15,362 nucleotides of DNA from Legionella sp. (GCA_004297865.1 SCSO01000440.1:1-15362); one strand, 5' to 3'. Shown: positions 1-8,286, counted from the stretch's first letter. Numbers and translations are program-made. The notes: generated from the letters alone by a model not told the origin.

Positions 1-2100
1 ATGTAAAGATTTGGGCGTGTCAAAACCAATCCAAGCAGTCACTACCAGGTTAGAGTTAAATCCAGCAAACCAAGCATCCACCTGATCATTAGTTGTCCCT
101 GTTTTACCAGCAATATCCTGGCGATTTAATACCCGTGCTGCGCGCGCGGTACCATGCTGAATCACGTCTTTTAAGGCACTATTCATTAGGAAAGCAATAT
201 CAGCTGGAAGTACGCGAGGAGCTAGCGTGGAGGTATCGTCTTTATCAGTACAAGGATTACAGACCACCGTAGGTTTCGCTTGCAGCAAAATTTTACCATC
301 ACTGTCAGTGATATGATCAATGAGGTATGGTTCCACTTTAAAACCACCGTTAGCGAATACGGCATAAGCAGCAGTTAAATCCATAGGGCTAATGGATAAA
401 CTTCCGAGAGCCAATGAAAGACCTTTAGGCAAGGTTTTTTTGTTAAAACCAAAACGCGATAAGAAATCGAGGGTGTAATCGATACCTATGTCATCCAAAA
501 TACGAATAGACACTAAGTTTTTCGATTGGACTAAGGCTTGTTTTAAGCGAGTAGGGCCATTAAATTTCAAGTTCACGTTATGCGGACGCCAGAGATTAGG
601 TTGGCTGGGATCATCCACCACGATGGGGGCATCATTAATTAAAGTGGCTAAGTTATAGCCATTATTTAATGCAGCAGCATATACAAAGGGTTTGAAACTA
701 GAACCAGGTTGTCTACTGGATTGGGTGGCTCGGTTAAATTTACTCTTTTGGAAATTAAAACCACCTACTAAGACTTCTATGGCACCATTCTGTGGATTTA
801 AGGCAATCATGGCCGATTCTGCTTCAGGAATTTGGGCTAATTCCCAATGTTTTTCTGTAGAGTGCACATAAACGATATCACCCACGGCAACCACCTGCTG
901 TGCTTGCGTAGGCGTTTTACCAACCCAACCCTTTTTCAGAGCAGGTCTTGCCCAAGACAAGCCTTCCCAAGGAATAATAAAGGTTTCGCCATTTTGTAAG
1001 CTGGCAGTAGCTTCTTTTTCCTTTACTTCAATCACAACTGCGGGCACCAAGGTATTTAACTCAGGGTATTTGGCCAGCATCTTTTGGCGAATTTTGGGAG
1101 ATTGGCTATCCTTTTCACCAATATTAGCAACAGGTCCACGATAACCATGCCGATGATCATAGGCAATCAGATTTTTCTCAACCACATTATTAGCCATATT
1201 TTGCATTTTGCCATCAACAGTGGTGTACACTTTGTAGCCTTTGGTATAGGCATCAGGGCCAAAGTTATCGTAAAGCGATTGCCGAATCATCTCAGCCACA
1301 TAAGGGGCTCTTACTTGGATGGAAGTACCATGATATTTGGCAGTTATTGGTTGATTAATAGCGTTTTGATATTCTTCTTCGCTAATGTAATGCTCTTCTA
1401 ATAAGCGCTCTAACACATGATCTCGACGCTTTTTAGCTGCTAGGGGATTAGCAATAGGGTTTTGCGTAGAAGGGGCTTGGGGTAACCCAGCTAACATAGC
1501 TAGTTCAGCTAAATTTAATTCTTTTAATGATTTGCCATAATAAACTTGAGCCGCGGCGCCCACACCGTAAGCACGATTTCCTAGATAAATTCGGTTAAGA
1601 TAGAGTTCTAGAACTTTTTCCTTGCTCAATTCTTTATCAATTTTAATCGCTAAAAGGATTTCGTTGAATTTACGTAAAAAGGTTTTTTTACGGGTTAAGA
1701 AGAAGTTACGCGCTACCTGCATGGTAATTGTACTACCACCTTGTGATTTGGTTCCGGTCATTAACATACGCACAGTGGCGCGGCCAAGGCCGAAAACATC
1801 CACGCCTGGATGTTCAAAAAAGCGTTGATCTTCGGTAGCAATTAAAGCATGTACTAGGGCAGGGGGGATTTCCTCATAGGTTAGCGGAATACGCTTTTTC
1901 TCCCCATATTCTTGAATTAACAGGCCTTCTTTACTAAAAATTTGTAAGGGAACTTGCAATTGGACCGTTTTAAGGGAGTCCACATTAGGTAATTGGCTTT
2001 CCAAATAAAGATACAAAAGGCTGCCAGCCACCAACAATAGAAAAAATAGGCTCATCAGCGCCCAAAGACCCTTACGCCAAAAAAATGCCATTTTTTTCAT
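1..2100 (-). CDS. mrcA: Penicillin-binding protein 1A, bifunctional peptidoglycan synthase (3' end outside window)
   Basis: Class A PBP that polymerises lipid II into glycan strands (glycosyltransferase) and cross-links stem peptides (transpeptidase) on the outer face of the inner membrane. The reading frame is open from the ATG at 2098-2100 to base 1, giving 700 codons. A short cytoplasmic tail is followed by one membrane anchor at about residues 12-32. The glycosyltransferase motif ATEDQRFFEHPG has catalytic Glu90, and GGSTITMQVARN follows. The transpeptidase has the SxxK motif with nucleophile Ser467 (GSSFKPF, Lys470), an SKN triad, and KTG at 666-668. The region between these domains fits the OB-like insert of PBP1A. 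Family members are roughly 790-850 residues, so about the last tenth is missing; it lies beyond base 1. No Shine-Dalgarno sequence precedes the ATG. A second in-frame ATG at codon 4 is possible but no better placed. Identification is secure from motifs and order. Confidence 0.96.
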   Translation of the reverse strand, partial: MKKMAFFWRKGLWALMSLFFLLLVAGSLLYLYLESQLPNVDSLKTVQLQVPLQIFSKEGLLIQEYGEKKRIPLTYEEIPPALVHALIATEDQRFFEHPGVDVFGLGRATVRMLMTGTKSQGGSTITMQVARNFFLTRKKTFLRKFNEILLAIKIDKELSKEKVLELYLNRIYLGNRAYGVGAAAQVYYGKSLKELNLAELAMLAGLPQAPSTQNPIANPLAAKKRRDHVLERLLEEHYISEEEYQNAINQPITAKYHGTSIQVRAPYVAEMIRQSLYDNFGPDAYTKGYKVYTTVDGKMQNMANNVVEKNLIAYDHRHGYRGPVANIGEKDSQSPKIRQKMLAKYPELNTLVPAVVIEVKEKEATASLQNGETFIIPWEGLSWARPALKKGWVGKTPTQAQQVVAVGDIVYVHSTEKHWELAQIPEAESAMIALNPQNGAIEVLVGGFNFQKSKFNRATQSSRQPGSSFKPFVYAAALNNGYNLATLINDAPIVVDDPSQPNLWRPHNVNLKFNGPTRLKQALVQSKNLVSIRILDDIGIDYTLDFLSRFGFNKKTLPKGLSLALGSLSISPMDLTAAYAVFANGGFKVEPYLIDHITDSDGKILLQAKPTVVCNPCTDKDDTSTLAPRVLPADIAFLMNSALKDVIQHGTARAARVLNRQDIAGKTGTTNDQVDAWFAGFNSNLVVTAWIGFDTPKSLH

Positions 2101-2131
2101 AGGATTAATTAATTTTAGTAAAATGACTGTT

Positions 2132-2137
2132 ATTATA
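2132..2137 (-). promoter_or_regulatory. Probable -10 box of the mrcA promoter
   Basis: Read on the minus strand this is a perfect TATAAT, 31 bases before the mrcA ATG. No good -35 hexamer is found at 16-18 bp (the 17-bp position reads CGCAAA). Transcription would start near 2125 and give an AT-rich leader of about 25 nt without a recognisable ribosome binding site. Confidence 0.5.
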
Positions 2138-2181
2138 CCGTCATTTGGCATCATTTTGCGAGTTTTTAGGCGAATAACCTA

Positions 2182-2199
2182 GTTGTGTCGAGACCCAAC
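2182..2199. repeat. Copy of the dispersed 18-bp palindrome (one mismatch)
   Basis: GTTGTGTCGAGACCCAAC differs from the perfect form GTTGGGTC-NN-GACCCAAC by one base in the left arm. It lies between the stop of the coiled-coil gene and the mrcA promoter. No T-run follows on either strand, so it is a poor intrinsic terminator. It belongs with the copies at 11609, 11660 and 12311. Confidence 0.7.
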
Positions 2200-2214
2200 G
2201 TTTAATTACCCTCA

Positions 2215-3201
2215 TCAACCTGGACCATCCGCCTCTATACCCGCAGCACCAACTTCAGCATCTGAAAAAGCTATAGTCTGAGAATTTACAGCACCAAGAG
2301 TGTCCCCTACTGGTCGATACACACGTTTAAACAATAAAAATCCTGAAGCAGCGCCATAAACTCCCTGATTCAAGGATTGATTTCTCTTCTTTAGTTCTTC
2401 AATTTCGCTAGCTTTTTCCTCAACGAGCCTTTGTGCTTCAGCTAATTTACCAATAGCATCTTCATTTTTTTCAGTAAGAGTGGTCACTTGCGCCGTTGAA
2501 GTAGATACTTTTGACTCTGATTCATTAAGGCGAATTCTCAATACCTCAAAATCAATTTGCAGGCTTGTAAGTTGCGTATTTAATTTAGGAATAATTAAAG
2601 TATTCTGATATTCCTCGCAAATTTGCTGCGCTTTTTCTTGCATTTCTTTAAGGGAGTATTCCGCATCTAAATCAAAAGGTTTGGTGACCTCTTCAGAGAG
2701 GAAAACCCCAGAAGTACAAGGTTTATTACTGACATAACCGTTATAGATTAAACCATTTAAAGCAAGCTTCGTTGTGCGGCCATCGACTGGTGGGTAGGTG
2801 ACGTTGTAAGTGCTTGTTTTATGGGTAATTATGAGCTTAGCAAGATCGTAAAATAATTGACCAATATGGGATTCATACTTTTTAAGAGCGTCTGCACTCA
2901 GAGGTTCTTTGGCATCTTTAAATTTTTTCAGATATTTAATTTGTGCGATAAGATATTCTAACAGGTGGGATCTCATTTTATATTCGGCTGCTTTAACAAC
3001 GTCATTTTTAATATCAGTCAAAGCATTATCAAAATCCAGGGTTTTTATAATTTCACTTGCGAATTCCCGTGATTTAAACCGGAGGATTTCTGTAGTCGCA
3101 TGTGGTACAACTACTTTTCTATTCTCTTCACTGACCTGGCTATCATGATAACGTATAATGACGGTGGCTAATGCTTCAATTAACTTTTCTAAATTAGTCA
3201 T
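2215..3201 (-). CDS. Coiled-coil protein of unknown function between mrcA and pilM
   Basis: I do not recognise the family from sequence alone. The 328-residue product has no signal peptide. Its N-terminal two thirds (about 1-180) look helical and globular and are rich in Lys, Leu and Glu. Residues about 182-277 form a long Glu/Lys/Gln-rich heptad-like coiled coil. A short, mildly hydrophobic patch (GVYGAASGFLLF, 280-291) follows, then a small-residue, acidic tail ending in GPG. The start is supported by GGGAGT at 3206-3211, about 4 nt before the ATG. The gene sits upstream of mrcA in the same orientation and diverges from pilM, where many gammaproteobacteria have no gene. From memory, and unchecked, Legionella pneumophila carries a Dot/Icm effector, RavI (Lpg0926), just before pilM; this could be a positional counterpart. 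A secreted effector is therefore possible, but the tail has only two acidic residues at -13 and -15 and is not a clear E-block. Confidence 0.85.
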   Translation of the reverse strand: MTNLEKLIEALATVIIRYHDSQVSEENRKVVVPHATTEILRFKSREFASEIIKTLDFDNALTDIKNDVVKAAEYKMRSHLLEYLIAQIKYLKKFKDAKEPLSADALKKYESHIGQLFYDLAKLIITHKTSTYNVTYPPVDGRTTKLALNGLIYNGYVSNKPCTSGVFLSEEVTKPFDLDAEYSLKEMQEKAQQICEEYQNTLIIPKLNTQLTSLQIDFEVLRIRLNESESKVSTSTAQVTTLTEKNEDAIGKLAEAQRLVEEKASEIEELKKRNQSLNQGVYGAASGFLLFKRVYRPVGDTLGAVNSQTIAFSDAEVGAAGIEADGPG

Positions 3202-3264
3202 CTAAACTCCCTTTAAAACTAAATCCACTACATTTTTGAGAAAAACCCTACAAGTTGGCACTTA

Positions 3265-3293
3265 ACTATATTGAATGTTGTACCTTAGTGCAA
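3265..3293 (-). promoter_or_regulatory. Candidate sigma-70 promoter of the coiled-coil gene
   Basis: On the minus strand TTGCAC (3288-3293) and TATAGT (3265-3270) are exactly 17 bp apart. The -10 matches consensus at five of six positions and the -35 at three of six. The predicted start near 3258 gives a leader of about 57 nt to the ATG at 3201. Confidence 0.45.
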
Positions 3294-3322
3294 GTGATTC
3301 TCAATAAGTCAAACCTTACTTT

Positions 3323-3328
3323 TATGAT
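3323..3328 (+). promoter_or_regulatory. Candidate -10 box for the pilMNOPQ operon
   Basis: TATGAT matches five of six consensus bases and lies 103 bp before pilM. No convincing -35 sits 16-18 bp upstream (best is TCAATA at 16 bp), so this is weak. The 3202-3430 gap must hold both the plus-strand pilM promoter and the minus-strand promoter of the coiled-coil gene. Confidence 0.28.
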
Positions 3329-3415
3329 GAAAAAGATTCCAATTTTGAATAGCTTACGATAAGATCATAAGTTGAGTAAAAGTCCAGGGGTGTTTTTTGG
3401 CTACATGAGACAGAT

Positions 3416-3421
3416 AGGGAG
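3416..3421 (+). promoter_or_regulatory. Ribosome binding site that sets the GTG start of pilM
   Basis: AGGGAG lies about 9 nt before GTG at 3431. The nearest upstream ATG (3405) is in a different frame, so this site supports the GTG start. Confidence 0.7.
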
Positions 3422-3430
3422 ATTAAACAC

Positions 3431-4498
3431 GTGCTCAAATTGTTGAAACCAAAACACCGATCCATATTAGGCGTAGACATTTCCTCTGCCTCGGTAAAAA
3501 TCCTGGAAATTTCGGGTAATGAAAACCAGCTTAGTGTGGAAGCCTATGGGCGTGAGTTTTTGCCTGCCAATGCGCTTGATGGCAATGTGATAAAAGATAT
3601 GGATGCTGTGGCTAGCACTATAAAAAAGATTTGCGATAGAGTGCGGTTTACTACCAAACAAGTCGCTTTGGCAGTCCCCGATTCTGCCGTTATCAGTAAA
3701 ATTATTCAAATCAATGAAGGCATCAATGATGATGACATGGAAGAATTGGTAGTTATTGAAGCAGATAAATTCATTCCTTATCCCATCGATGAAATTAATC
3801 TAGATTTCGAAGTTCTAGGGCATTCACTGAAAAACGCTGCCTTATTAGACGTTTTAATCGTTGCCTCCAGAGCGGAAAACGTCAATACTCGTGTCGAAGC
3901 CGTTGTGCAATCAGGCTTAGATCCTCAAATTGTAGATGTGGAATCCTACGCAGTTGAAAGGGCTGCCCAACAATTGGCCAAAGATTTGCCTGCTTTAGAT
4001 AATAAAATTGTGGCTATCATAGATATTGGGGCCAATTTCACTCATCTTTTTGTTTTACATGGCATGCGCTTAGTTTTTTCCCGCGAGGAAAAATTTGGTG
4101 GTTCGCTCTTAATCGAATCAATTGCAGAACATTATAAAATGACTTTCGAAGAGGCAACAACCGCTATGCAGCAGGGTGGTTTACCTGACGATTATGAAAC
4201 GGAAGTATTAGAGCCATTCAAAGATATGGTGCTCTTACAAATTAAGCGTACTTTGCAATTTTTCTATTCCAGTAGTCAGCATGGATTTGTGGATCATATT
4301 CTCTTGGCTGGTGGATTGGCACGCCAATTAGGTTTAGCCTCACTAATTCAGGAACAATTAGGAGCGGCTACGACAGTTGCGAATCCCTTCGCTAGTATGA
4401 TCTTAGGTAAAAATGTAAATTTGGATGACATTAATCGAGACGCTCCCTCACTTCTGGTGGCTTGCGGCCTAGCTTTAAGGAACATCGAGAGATCATGA
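3431..4498 (+). CDS. pilM: Type IV pilus assembly protein PilM, actin-like ATPase
   Basis: Cytoplasmic actin/FtsA-fold protein that binds the N-terminal tail of PilN and links the pilus alignment complex to the cytoplasmic motor. The 355 residues match the usual length of about 354. The first phosphate motif is LGVDISSASVKILEI (13-27), the second IIDIGANFTHLFVL (196-209), and the adenosine motif ILLAGGLARQLGL (290-302), followed by NPF (318-320). The start codon is GTG with a good AGGGAG upstream. Its TGA overlaps the pilN ATG (ATGA), implying translational coupling. It is the first gene of pilMNOPQ. The binding motifs appear intact. Confidence 0.97.
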   Translation: MLKLLKPKHRSILGVDISSASVKILEISGNENQLSVEAYGREFLPANALDGNVIKDMDAVASTIKKICDRVRFTTKQVALAVPDSAVISKIIQINEGINDDDMEELVVIEADKFIPYPIDEINLDFEVLGHSLKNAALLDVLIVASRAENVNTRVEAVVQSGLDPQIVDVESYAVERAAQQLAKDLPALDNKIVAIIDIGANFTHLFVLHGMRLVFSREEKFGGSLLIESIAEHYKMTFEEATTAMQQGGLPDDYETEVLEPFKDMVLLQIKRTLQFFYSSSQHGFVDHILLAGGLARQLGLASLIQEQLGAATTVANPFASMILGKNVNLDDINRDAPSLLVACGLALRNIERS

Positions 4499-5043
4499 CC
4501 CAAATTAACTTACTACCATGGCGTGAACGTAAGCGTGAACAAGAGAAAAAAATGTTCACCACCCTCATCGGTGGCGCCTGTTTAACTGCGGTATTAATCG
4601 TTTTTGCCATTAATTACCATGCGTCTAACTTGGTTAGCAATCAAACTGCACGTAATTTGATGTTACAAAATGAGATTACTCGTTTGGATGGGGAAATTGC
4701 AGAGATTAAAACTTTAAAACAAACACGCGACGCGCTAATTTCACGAATGACTATTGTACAAAATTTACAATCTACTCGGACCTTAATGGTTCATTTATTT
4801 GATGAGCTCATTAAAATCATGCCCTTAGGCGTGTACGTCACTAAATTAGAACGACAAAGTGATGTCGTCTCACTTTGGGGATATTCTGAATCTAATACGA
4901 ACATTTCTATTTTAATGCGTAATATAGAATCCAATGTGTGGATCCAAAATCCTGCTTTGACTGAGATTAAGAAAAATGAAGAAAAGAAACAAGCAGCAGA
5001 TAACGAATTCATGCTAAGTTTTATACTTAAACCTAAATATTAA
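4495..5043 (+). CDS. pilN: Type IV pilus inner-membrane protein PilN
   Basis: Bitopic inner-membrane protein whose short cytoplasmic tail binds PilM and whose periplasmic part pairs with PilO. The chosen start is the ATG at 4495, overlapping the pilM stop, which puts the hallmark INLLPWR at residues 4-10, the known PilM-binding motif. A TTG further upstream at 4462 would add eleven residues that lie over the pilM 3' end and is unlikely. A single membrane segment spans about 21-42, a coiled coil about 50-80, and a small alpha/beta domain follows. The 182 residues are normal for the family. Confidence 0.96.
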   Translation: MTQINLLPWRERKREQEKKMFTTLIGGACLTAVLIVFAINYHASNLVSNQTARNLMLQNEITRLDGEIAEIKTLKQTRDALISRMTIVQNLQSTRTLMVHLFDELIKIMPLGVYVTKLERQSDVVSLWGYSESNTNISILMRNIESNVWIQNPALTEIKKNEEKKQAADNEFMLSFILKPKY

Positions 5044-5055
5044 GTTGATTAAATT

Positions 5056-5655
5056 ATGAGTAATCTCAGCCTAAATGAATTAACTCTTGAAAATGTTGGT
5101 CAGTGGCCCTTACCCATTAAACTTGGTGTGGTGGTAGGTGTCAGCTTATTGATCATTTTTTTGGGTTATTGGTTGATAGCTAAGGGTAACTTTGAACAAT
5201 ATGATACTCTTGAAAATCAAGAAGCAGTTTTAAAAACAGATTTTGAGACCAAGCAACGTCAGGCAGCAAATCTCCAAGCCTATCGTAATCAGCTCATTAT
5301 TATGAACGAGCGTTTTGGTGCTATGTTAAAGCAATTGCCTGCTAAAAACGAAATGCCAGGCTTATTAGAAGAAATTTCCAAAACTGGAATTGCAGCAGGA
5401 TTAAAATTTGAATTATTTGCACCGCAAAAGGAAGTAGAGCATGATTTCTATATCGAACTACCCATTAAAATAATCGTAGTGGGTACTTATTTTCAATTGG
5501 CTACTTTTTTAAGTCATGTAGCAGAAATGAATCGCATTGTTACATTACATGAGTTTAGTATTGAAGGGGTGTCTTCTAAGGACCGTAAAACAATCTCAGA
5601 AGATGAACTAGTGATGAATATCACTGCTAAAATTTATCGATATCGCGCCCAATGA
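5056..5655 (+). CDS. pilO: Type IV pilus inner-membrane protein PilO
   Basis: Bitopic protein forming the PilN-PilO heterodimer that carries PilP and aligns the inner-membrane platform with the PilQ secretin. It has a cytoplasmic N-terminus, a membrane helix at about 22-42, a charged coiled coil at about 45-95, and a ferredoxin-like periplasmic domain (about 105-199) containing LPIKIIVVGTYFQLATFLSHVA-like features typical of PilO. It starts 12 bp after pilN with no clear Shine-Dalgarno, so it probably relies on coupling. Its TGA overlaps the pilP ATG. Length (199) is typical. Confidence 0.96.
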   Translation: MSNLSLNELTLENVGQWPLPIKLGVVVGVSLLIIFLGYWLIAKGNFEQYDTLENQEAVLKTDFETKQRQAANLQAYRNQLIIMNERFGAMLKQLPAKNEMPGLLEEISKTGIAAGLKFELFAPQKEVEHDFYIELPIKIIVVGTYFQLATFLSHVAEMNRIVTLHEFSIEGVSSKDRKTISEDELVMNITAKIYRYRAQ

Positions 5656-6167
5656 CTACTAATTATACTCAAAAAATAGTTTTGCTTGTAGCACTTAGTG
5701 TGTTGCTTACTGCTTGCAGTAGCGATAATACAGACCTACAAAATTATATTAATGAGGTTAAACAAAGACCCGGTAGACCTATTGAGCCTATCCCTAAATT
5801 AAGCCCTTTACCTATTTTCAAATATCCTGAAGGCGATGTACGTCGTAGTCCTTTTAAGCCAGTGAATGTTCACAAGACGGATCAATTTGCGCCTGATCAA
5901 AAACGCAAAAAACAGCCTTTAGAAATGTTTCCGCTTGACGCATTAAAATTTGTAGGTACTTTAAAAGAAGGCAATGTCATTTGGGCTTTGATTAAAGAAC
6001 CTGATAATCAAGTTTTGCGCGTACGCATTGGAGACTATATGGGCCAAAATTATGGTCGAGTGATCGCTATTAAAGAAGACATGCTAAAACTTGAAGAATC
6101 GTTACAAGATGCAGGCAAGTGGCAAAAGAAAGTTACTACCATTAATTTAGATACGGGTAAGGAGTAG
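5652..6167 (+). CDS. pilP: Type IV pilus lipoprotein PilP
   Basis: Periplasmic lipoprotein that bridges the PilN/PilO dimer to the N0 domain of the PilQ secretin. A lipoprotein signal is visible: Lys8, a hydrophobic stretch, and lipobox LTAC with Cys22 as the acylated residue. A flexible proline-rich segment (39-60) is followed by the family signature RRSPFKP (64-70), and a beta-rich domain occupies about 90-165, including FVGTLKEGNVIWALI and VRIGDYMGQNYGRV. Ser rather than Asp at +2 would by the usual rule allow export to the outer membrane, although PilP is generally discussed as an inner-membrane partner. The start overlaps pilO by 4 bp and the stop lies 4 bp before pilQ. Confidence 0.95.
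   Translation: MTTNYTQKIVLLVALSVLLTACSSDNTDLQNYINEVKQRPGRPIEPIPKLSPLPIFKYPEGDVRRSPFKPVNVHKTDQFAPDQKRKKQPLEMFPLDALKFVGTLKEGNVIWALIKEPDNQVLRVRIGDYMGQNYGRVIAIKEDMLKLEESLQDAGKWQKKVTTINLDTGKE
6159..6164 (+). promoter_or_regulatory. Ribosome binding site that sets the TTG start of pilQ
   Basis: AAGGAG lies inside the last codons of pilP, 7 nt before TTG at 6172. The spacing and the signal peptide that follows support TTG as the true start. Confidence 0.75.
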
Positions 6168-6171
6168 TCAA

Positions 6172-8286
6172 TTGCGTAAGATAGTTGCTCTAATAATTTT
6201 AATTTTTGCGAGCCTCAATTTGGCCCACGCCAATGATAATGCATTGATTGCTGTAAAAGTATTACCTTTGCCCGAAAATCGCGTGCGTCTAGATTTTCAA
6301 TTCGTTAAACCCTTAAAGCAATTACCTGCAAGTTTTATTACACAAAAGCCTGCGCGCATCGTATTGGATTTTATTAATACCAATTTACAAATTCCTCCGG
6401 AACAAAAAACTAAAAAAGTAGAAGTGGGGTCGCTAACTTCTTACAATATTGTTGCCGTTAGCACGCGAGTGCGTGCGGTATTGGAGTTAGATCGCTCTGT
6501 TTCTTATTCTGGAAGTGTTGCCGGTAATACTTATAGTTTAGTGCTAAATGGTAAGAGTAACGAAATTTATCAAAACACTAAGGAAGTATTCATTACTAAC
6601 CAGGTTGTCAATGCTAAAAATGAAATTAGACATGTTGATTTCCGTGGAATAGAAAAACAAGGTGGAAGGGTTATTATTGATGTGTCGGATACGAGTATTC
6701 CCATCGACGTAACTCAAACCGGTAAAGAGTTGGTTGTTAACTTCATAAACACAAAAATTCCTAGTAATTTGATGAAACGCTTTGATGTCGCGGATTTTCA
6801 TAGTCCTGCGCAAGTCATTACCTTACAACAAGATAGAAAAAATGTGCGTATGACTATTTTAAGCAAGGGTGATTATGGTCACTTTGTTTATCAGGTGAAC
6901 AAACAATTTATGGTAGACCTCTTTCCATTGACCTCTGAAGAAATTCAACAGGCTAAATTGAAGAAACAGGTTTTCTCTGGCAAACGTATTTCGCTCAACT
7001 TCCAAAATATTAATATTAGAGCGGTACTGCAATTACTTGCTGATTTTACTGGTATCAATATGGTAGTCAGTCAAAACGTACAAGGAGATATTACCTTAAG
7101 GTTAAATGATCTGCCTTGGGACCAAGCCTTAGATATTATTTTAACCACTCAAGGGTTGGATAAGCGTAGAACTGGTAATGTCATGCTAATTGACACCAAA
7201 AAGAATCTGGCTACCATGGAAGAAGATCAGCTCAAGAGTGATCAAATTATTCAAAAATTAGAACCTATTCGCTCTGACTTATTACAAATAAATTATGCGA
7301 AAGCCACCGATATCGCCGTGTTGATTAAAGATAAGCAGAATTCTTTACTCTCAGATAAAGGGAAAATTAGTGTCGATGCGCGAACTAACACGATTTGGAT
7401 TCAAGATACTGGGACAAAAATCGAAGAAGTGCGCGAATTGATTAAGCAATTGGACGTTCCCGTTAAACAAGTAATGATTGAAGCCCGTATAGTTGAGGTC
7501 ACCAAAGATTTTAGCCAGGATATAGGGATTAAATGGGGGATATCCAAGCCTCCACATTTGAGTGGTACCTTGCAAGGTGCTAACGATTTACAAACGGGTA
7601 GCGGACTTTTAAACCCAGCTAACGTGCTACCTATAGCGCGCCGTTTGAACTTAGACTTAGCTGCGGTACCTTCCAGTCTGTTGTCACCTGCCTCGGTCGG
7701 TGTCGCTTTAGCTAAATTGGGAGATGGTATCTTATTGGATTTGGAGTTATCCGCCCTAGAAAGTGAAGGTCGCGCTGAGCTTATTTCTAGTCCAAGATTA
7801 CTCACTATAAACCAGCAAGCGGCGATCATTGAGTCGGGTGAAGAGATTCCTTACCAGGAATCTACATCCAGTGGTGCAACGGCGGTAGCCTTTAAAAAGG
7901 CAGTATTGAGCCTGAAAGTAACCCCACAAATTACTCCTGATAATAAAATTTTGATGGATTTGCAAATTAACCAAGATACTCCATCGACTGAGCTATTTAA
8001 CGGAGTTCCGGCTATTTTCACCAAAGAAATTCAAACCAATGTCCTGGTTAATAATGGCCAAACCATTGTTTTAGGGGGTATTTACAAACAAGACAAGAAT
8101 AAAGCCATCAATAGAATTCCCTTCTTTGGTGAATTACCCGTGGTTGGGGTCTTGTTTAGAAATACCAAAATAGCCCTAAAAAATGAAGAGTTGCTCATTT
8201 TCATAACTCCAAGGATAATAACCAACACTTTATCCATCACCACCATTGAAGGAAAAGAAGCCCATGGAGGCTATTACGAAAAATAG
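6172..8286 (+). CDS. pilQ: Type IV pilus secretin PilQ
   Basis: Forms the outer-membrane channel through which the pilus fibre passes. Translation begins at TTG with a strong AAGGAG. Residues 1-20 are a Sec signal peptide with cleavage likely after AHA. Two AMIN-type, peptidoglycan-associated domains are placed at about 25-105 and 150-230. The N0 domain is at about 270-340 (ISLNFQNINIRAVLQLLADFTGIN), the N1 domain at about 365-430, and the secretin core at about 435-685. The core contains IESGEEIPYQ (553-562) and the C-terminal signature RIPFFGELPVVGVLF followed by ELLIFITPRII. The product has 704 residues with no break, in the normal range. It is the last gene of the pil operon. Defects in this gene in relatives usually abolish pili and natural competence. 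Confidence 0.97.
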   Translation: MRKIVALIILIFASLNLAHANDNALIAVKVLPLPENRVRLDFQFVKPLKQLPASFITQKPARIVLDFINTNLQIPPEQKTKKVEVGSLTSYNIVAVSTRVRAVLELDRSVSYSGSVAGNTYSLVLNGKSNEIYQNTKEVFITNQVVNAKNEIRHVDFRGIEKQGGRVIIDVSDTSIPIDVTQTGKELVVNFINTKIPSNLMKRFDVADFHSPAQVITLQQDRKNVRMTILSKGDYGHFVYQVNKQFMVDLFPLTSEEIQQAKLKKQVFSGKRISLNFQNINIRAVLQLLADFTGINMVVSQNVQGDITLRLNDLPWDQALDIILTTQGLDKRRTGNVMLIDTKKNLATMEEDQLKSDQIIQKLEPIRSDLLQINYAKATDIAVLIKDKQNSLLSDKGKISVDARTNTIWIQDTGTKIEEVRELIKQLDVPVKQVMIEARIVEVTKDFSQDIGIKWGISKPPHLSGTLQGANDLQTGSGLLNPANVLPIARRLNLDLAAVPSSLLSPASVGVALAKLGDGILLDLELSALESEGRAELISSPRLLTINQQAAIIESGEEIPYQESTSSGATAVAFKKAVLSLKVTPQITPDNKILMDLQINQDTPSTELFNGVPAIFTKEIQTNVLVNNGQTIVLGGIYKQDKNKAINRIPFFGELPVVGVLFRNTKIALKNEELLIFITPRIITNTLSITTIEGKEAHGGYYEK

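Noticed and set aside
1084..1401. Plus-strand open frame of 105 codons within the mrcA region.
   Set aside because: It is antisense to a well-supported PBP1A reading frame and shows no domain or ribosome binding site.
2909..3148. Plus-strand open frame of 79 codons inside the coiled-coil gene.
   Set aside because: It is antisense to the better-supported 328-codon gene, which has a Shine-Dalgarno and promoter candidate.
3256..3270. TGGCAC upstream of pilM suggested a sigma-54 (-24/-12) promoter, as known for some pilus genes.
   Set aside because: The required GC twelve bases after the GG is absent; the sequence there is TA.
4462..4494. TTG at 4462 as an earlier pilN start.
   Set aside because: It would only add residues overlapping pilM; the ATG at 4495 gives the classic MTQINLLPWR start and a 4-bp overlap.
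7401..7829. Minus-strand open frame of 142 codons inside pilQ.
   Set aside because: It is antisense to the intact secretin core, and nothing in the product is recognisable.
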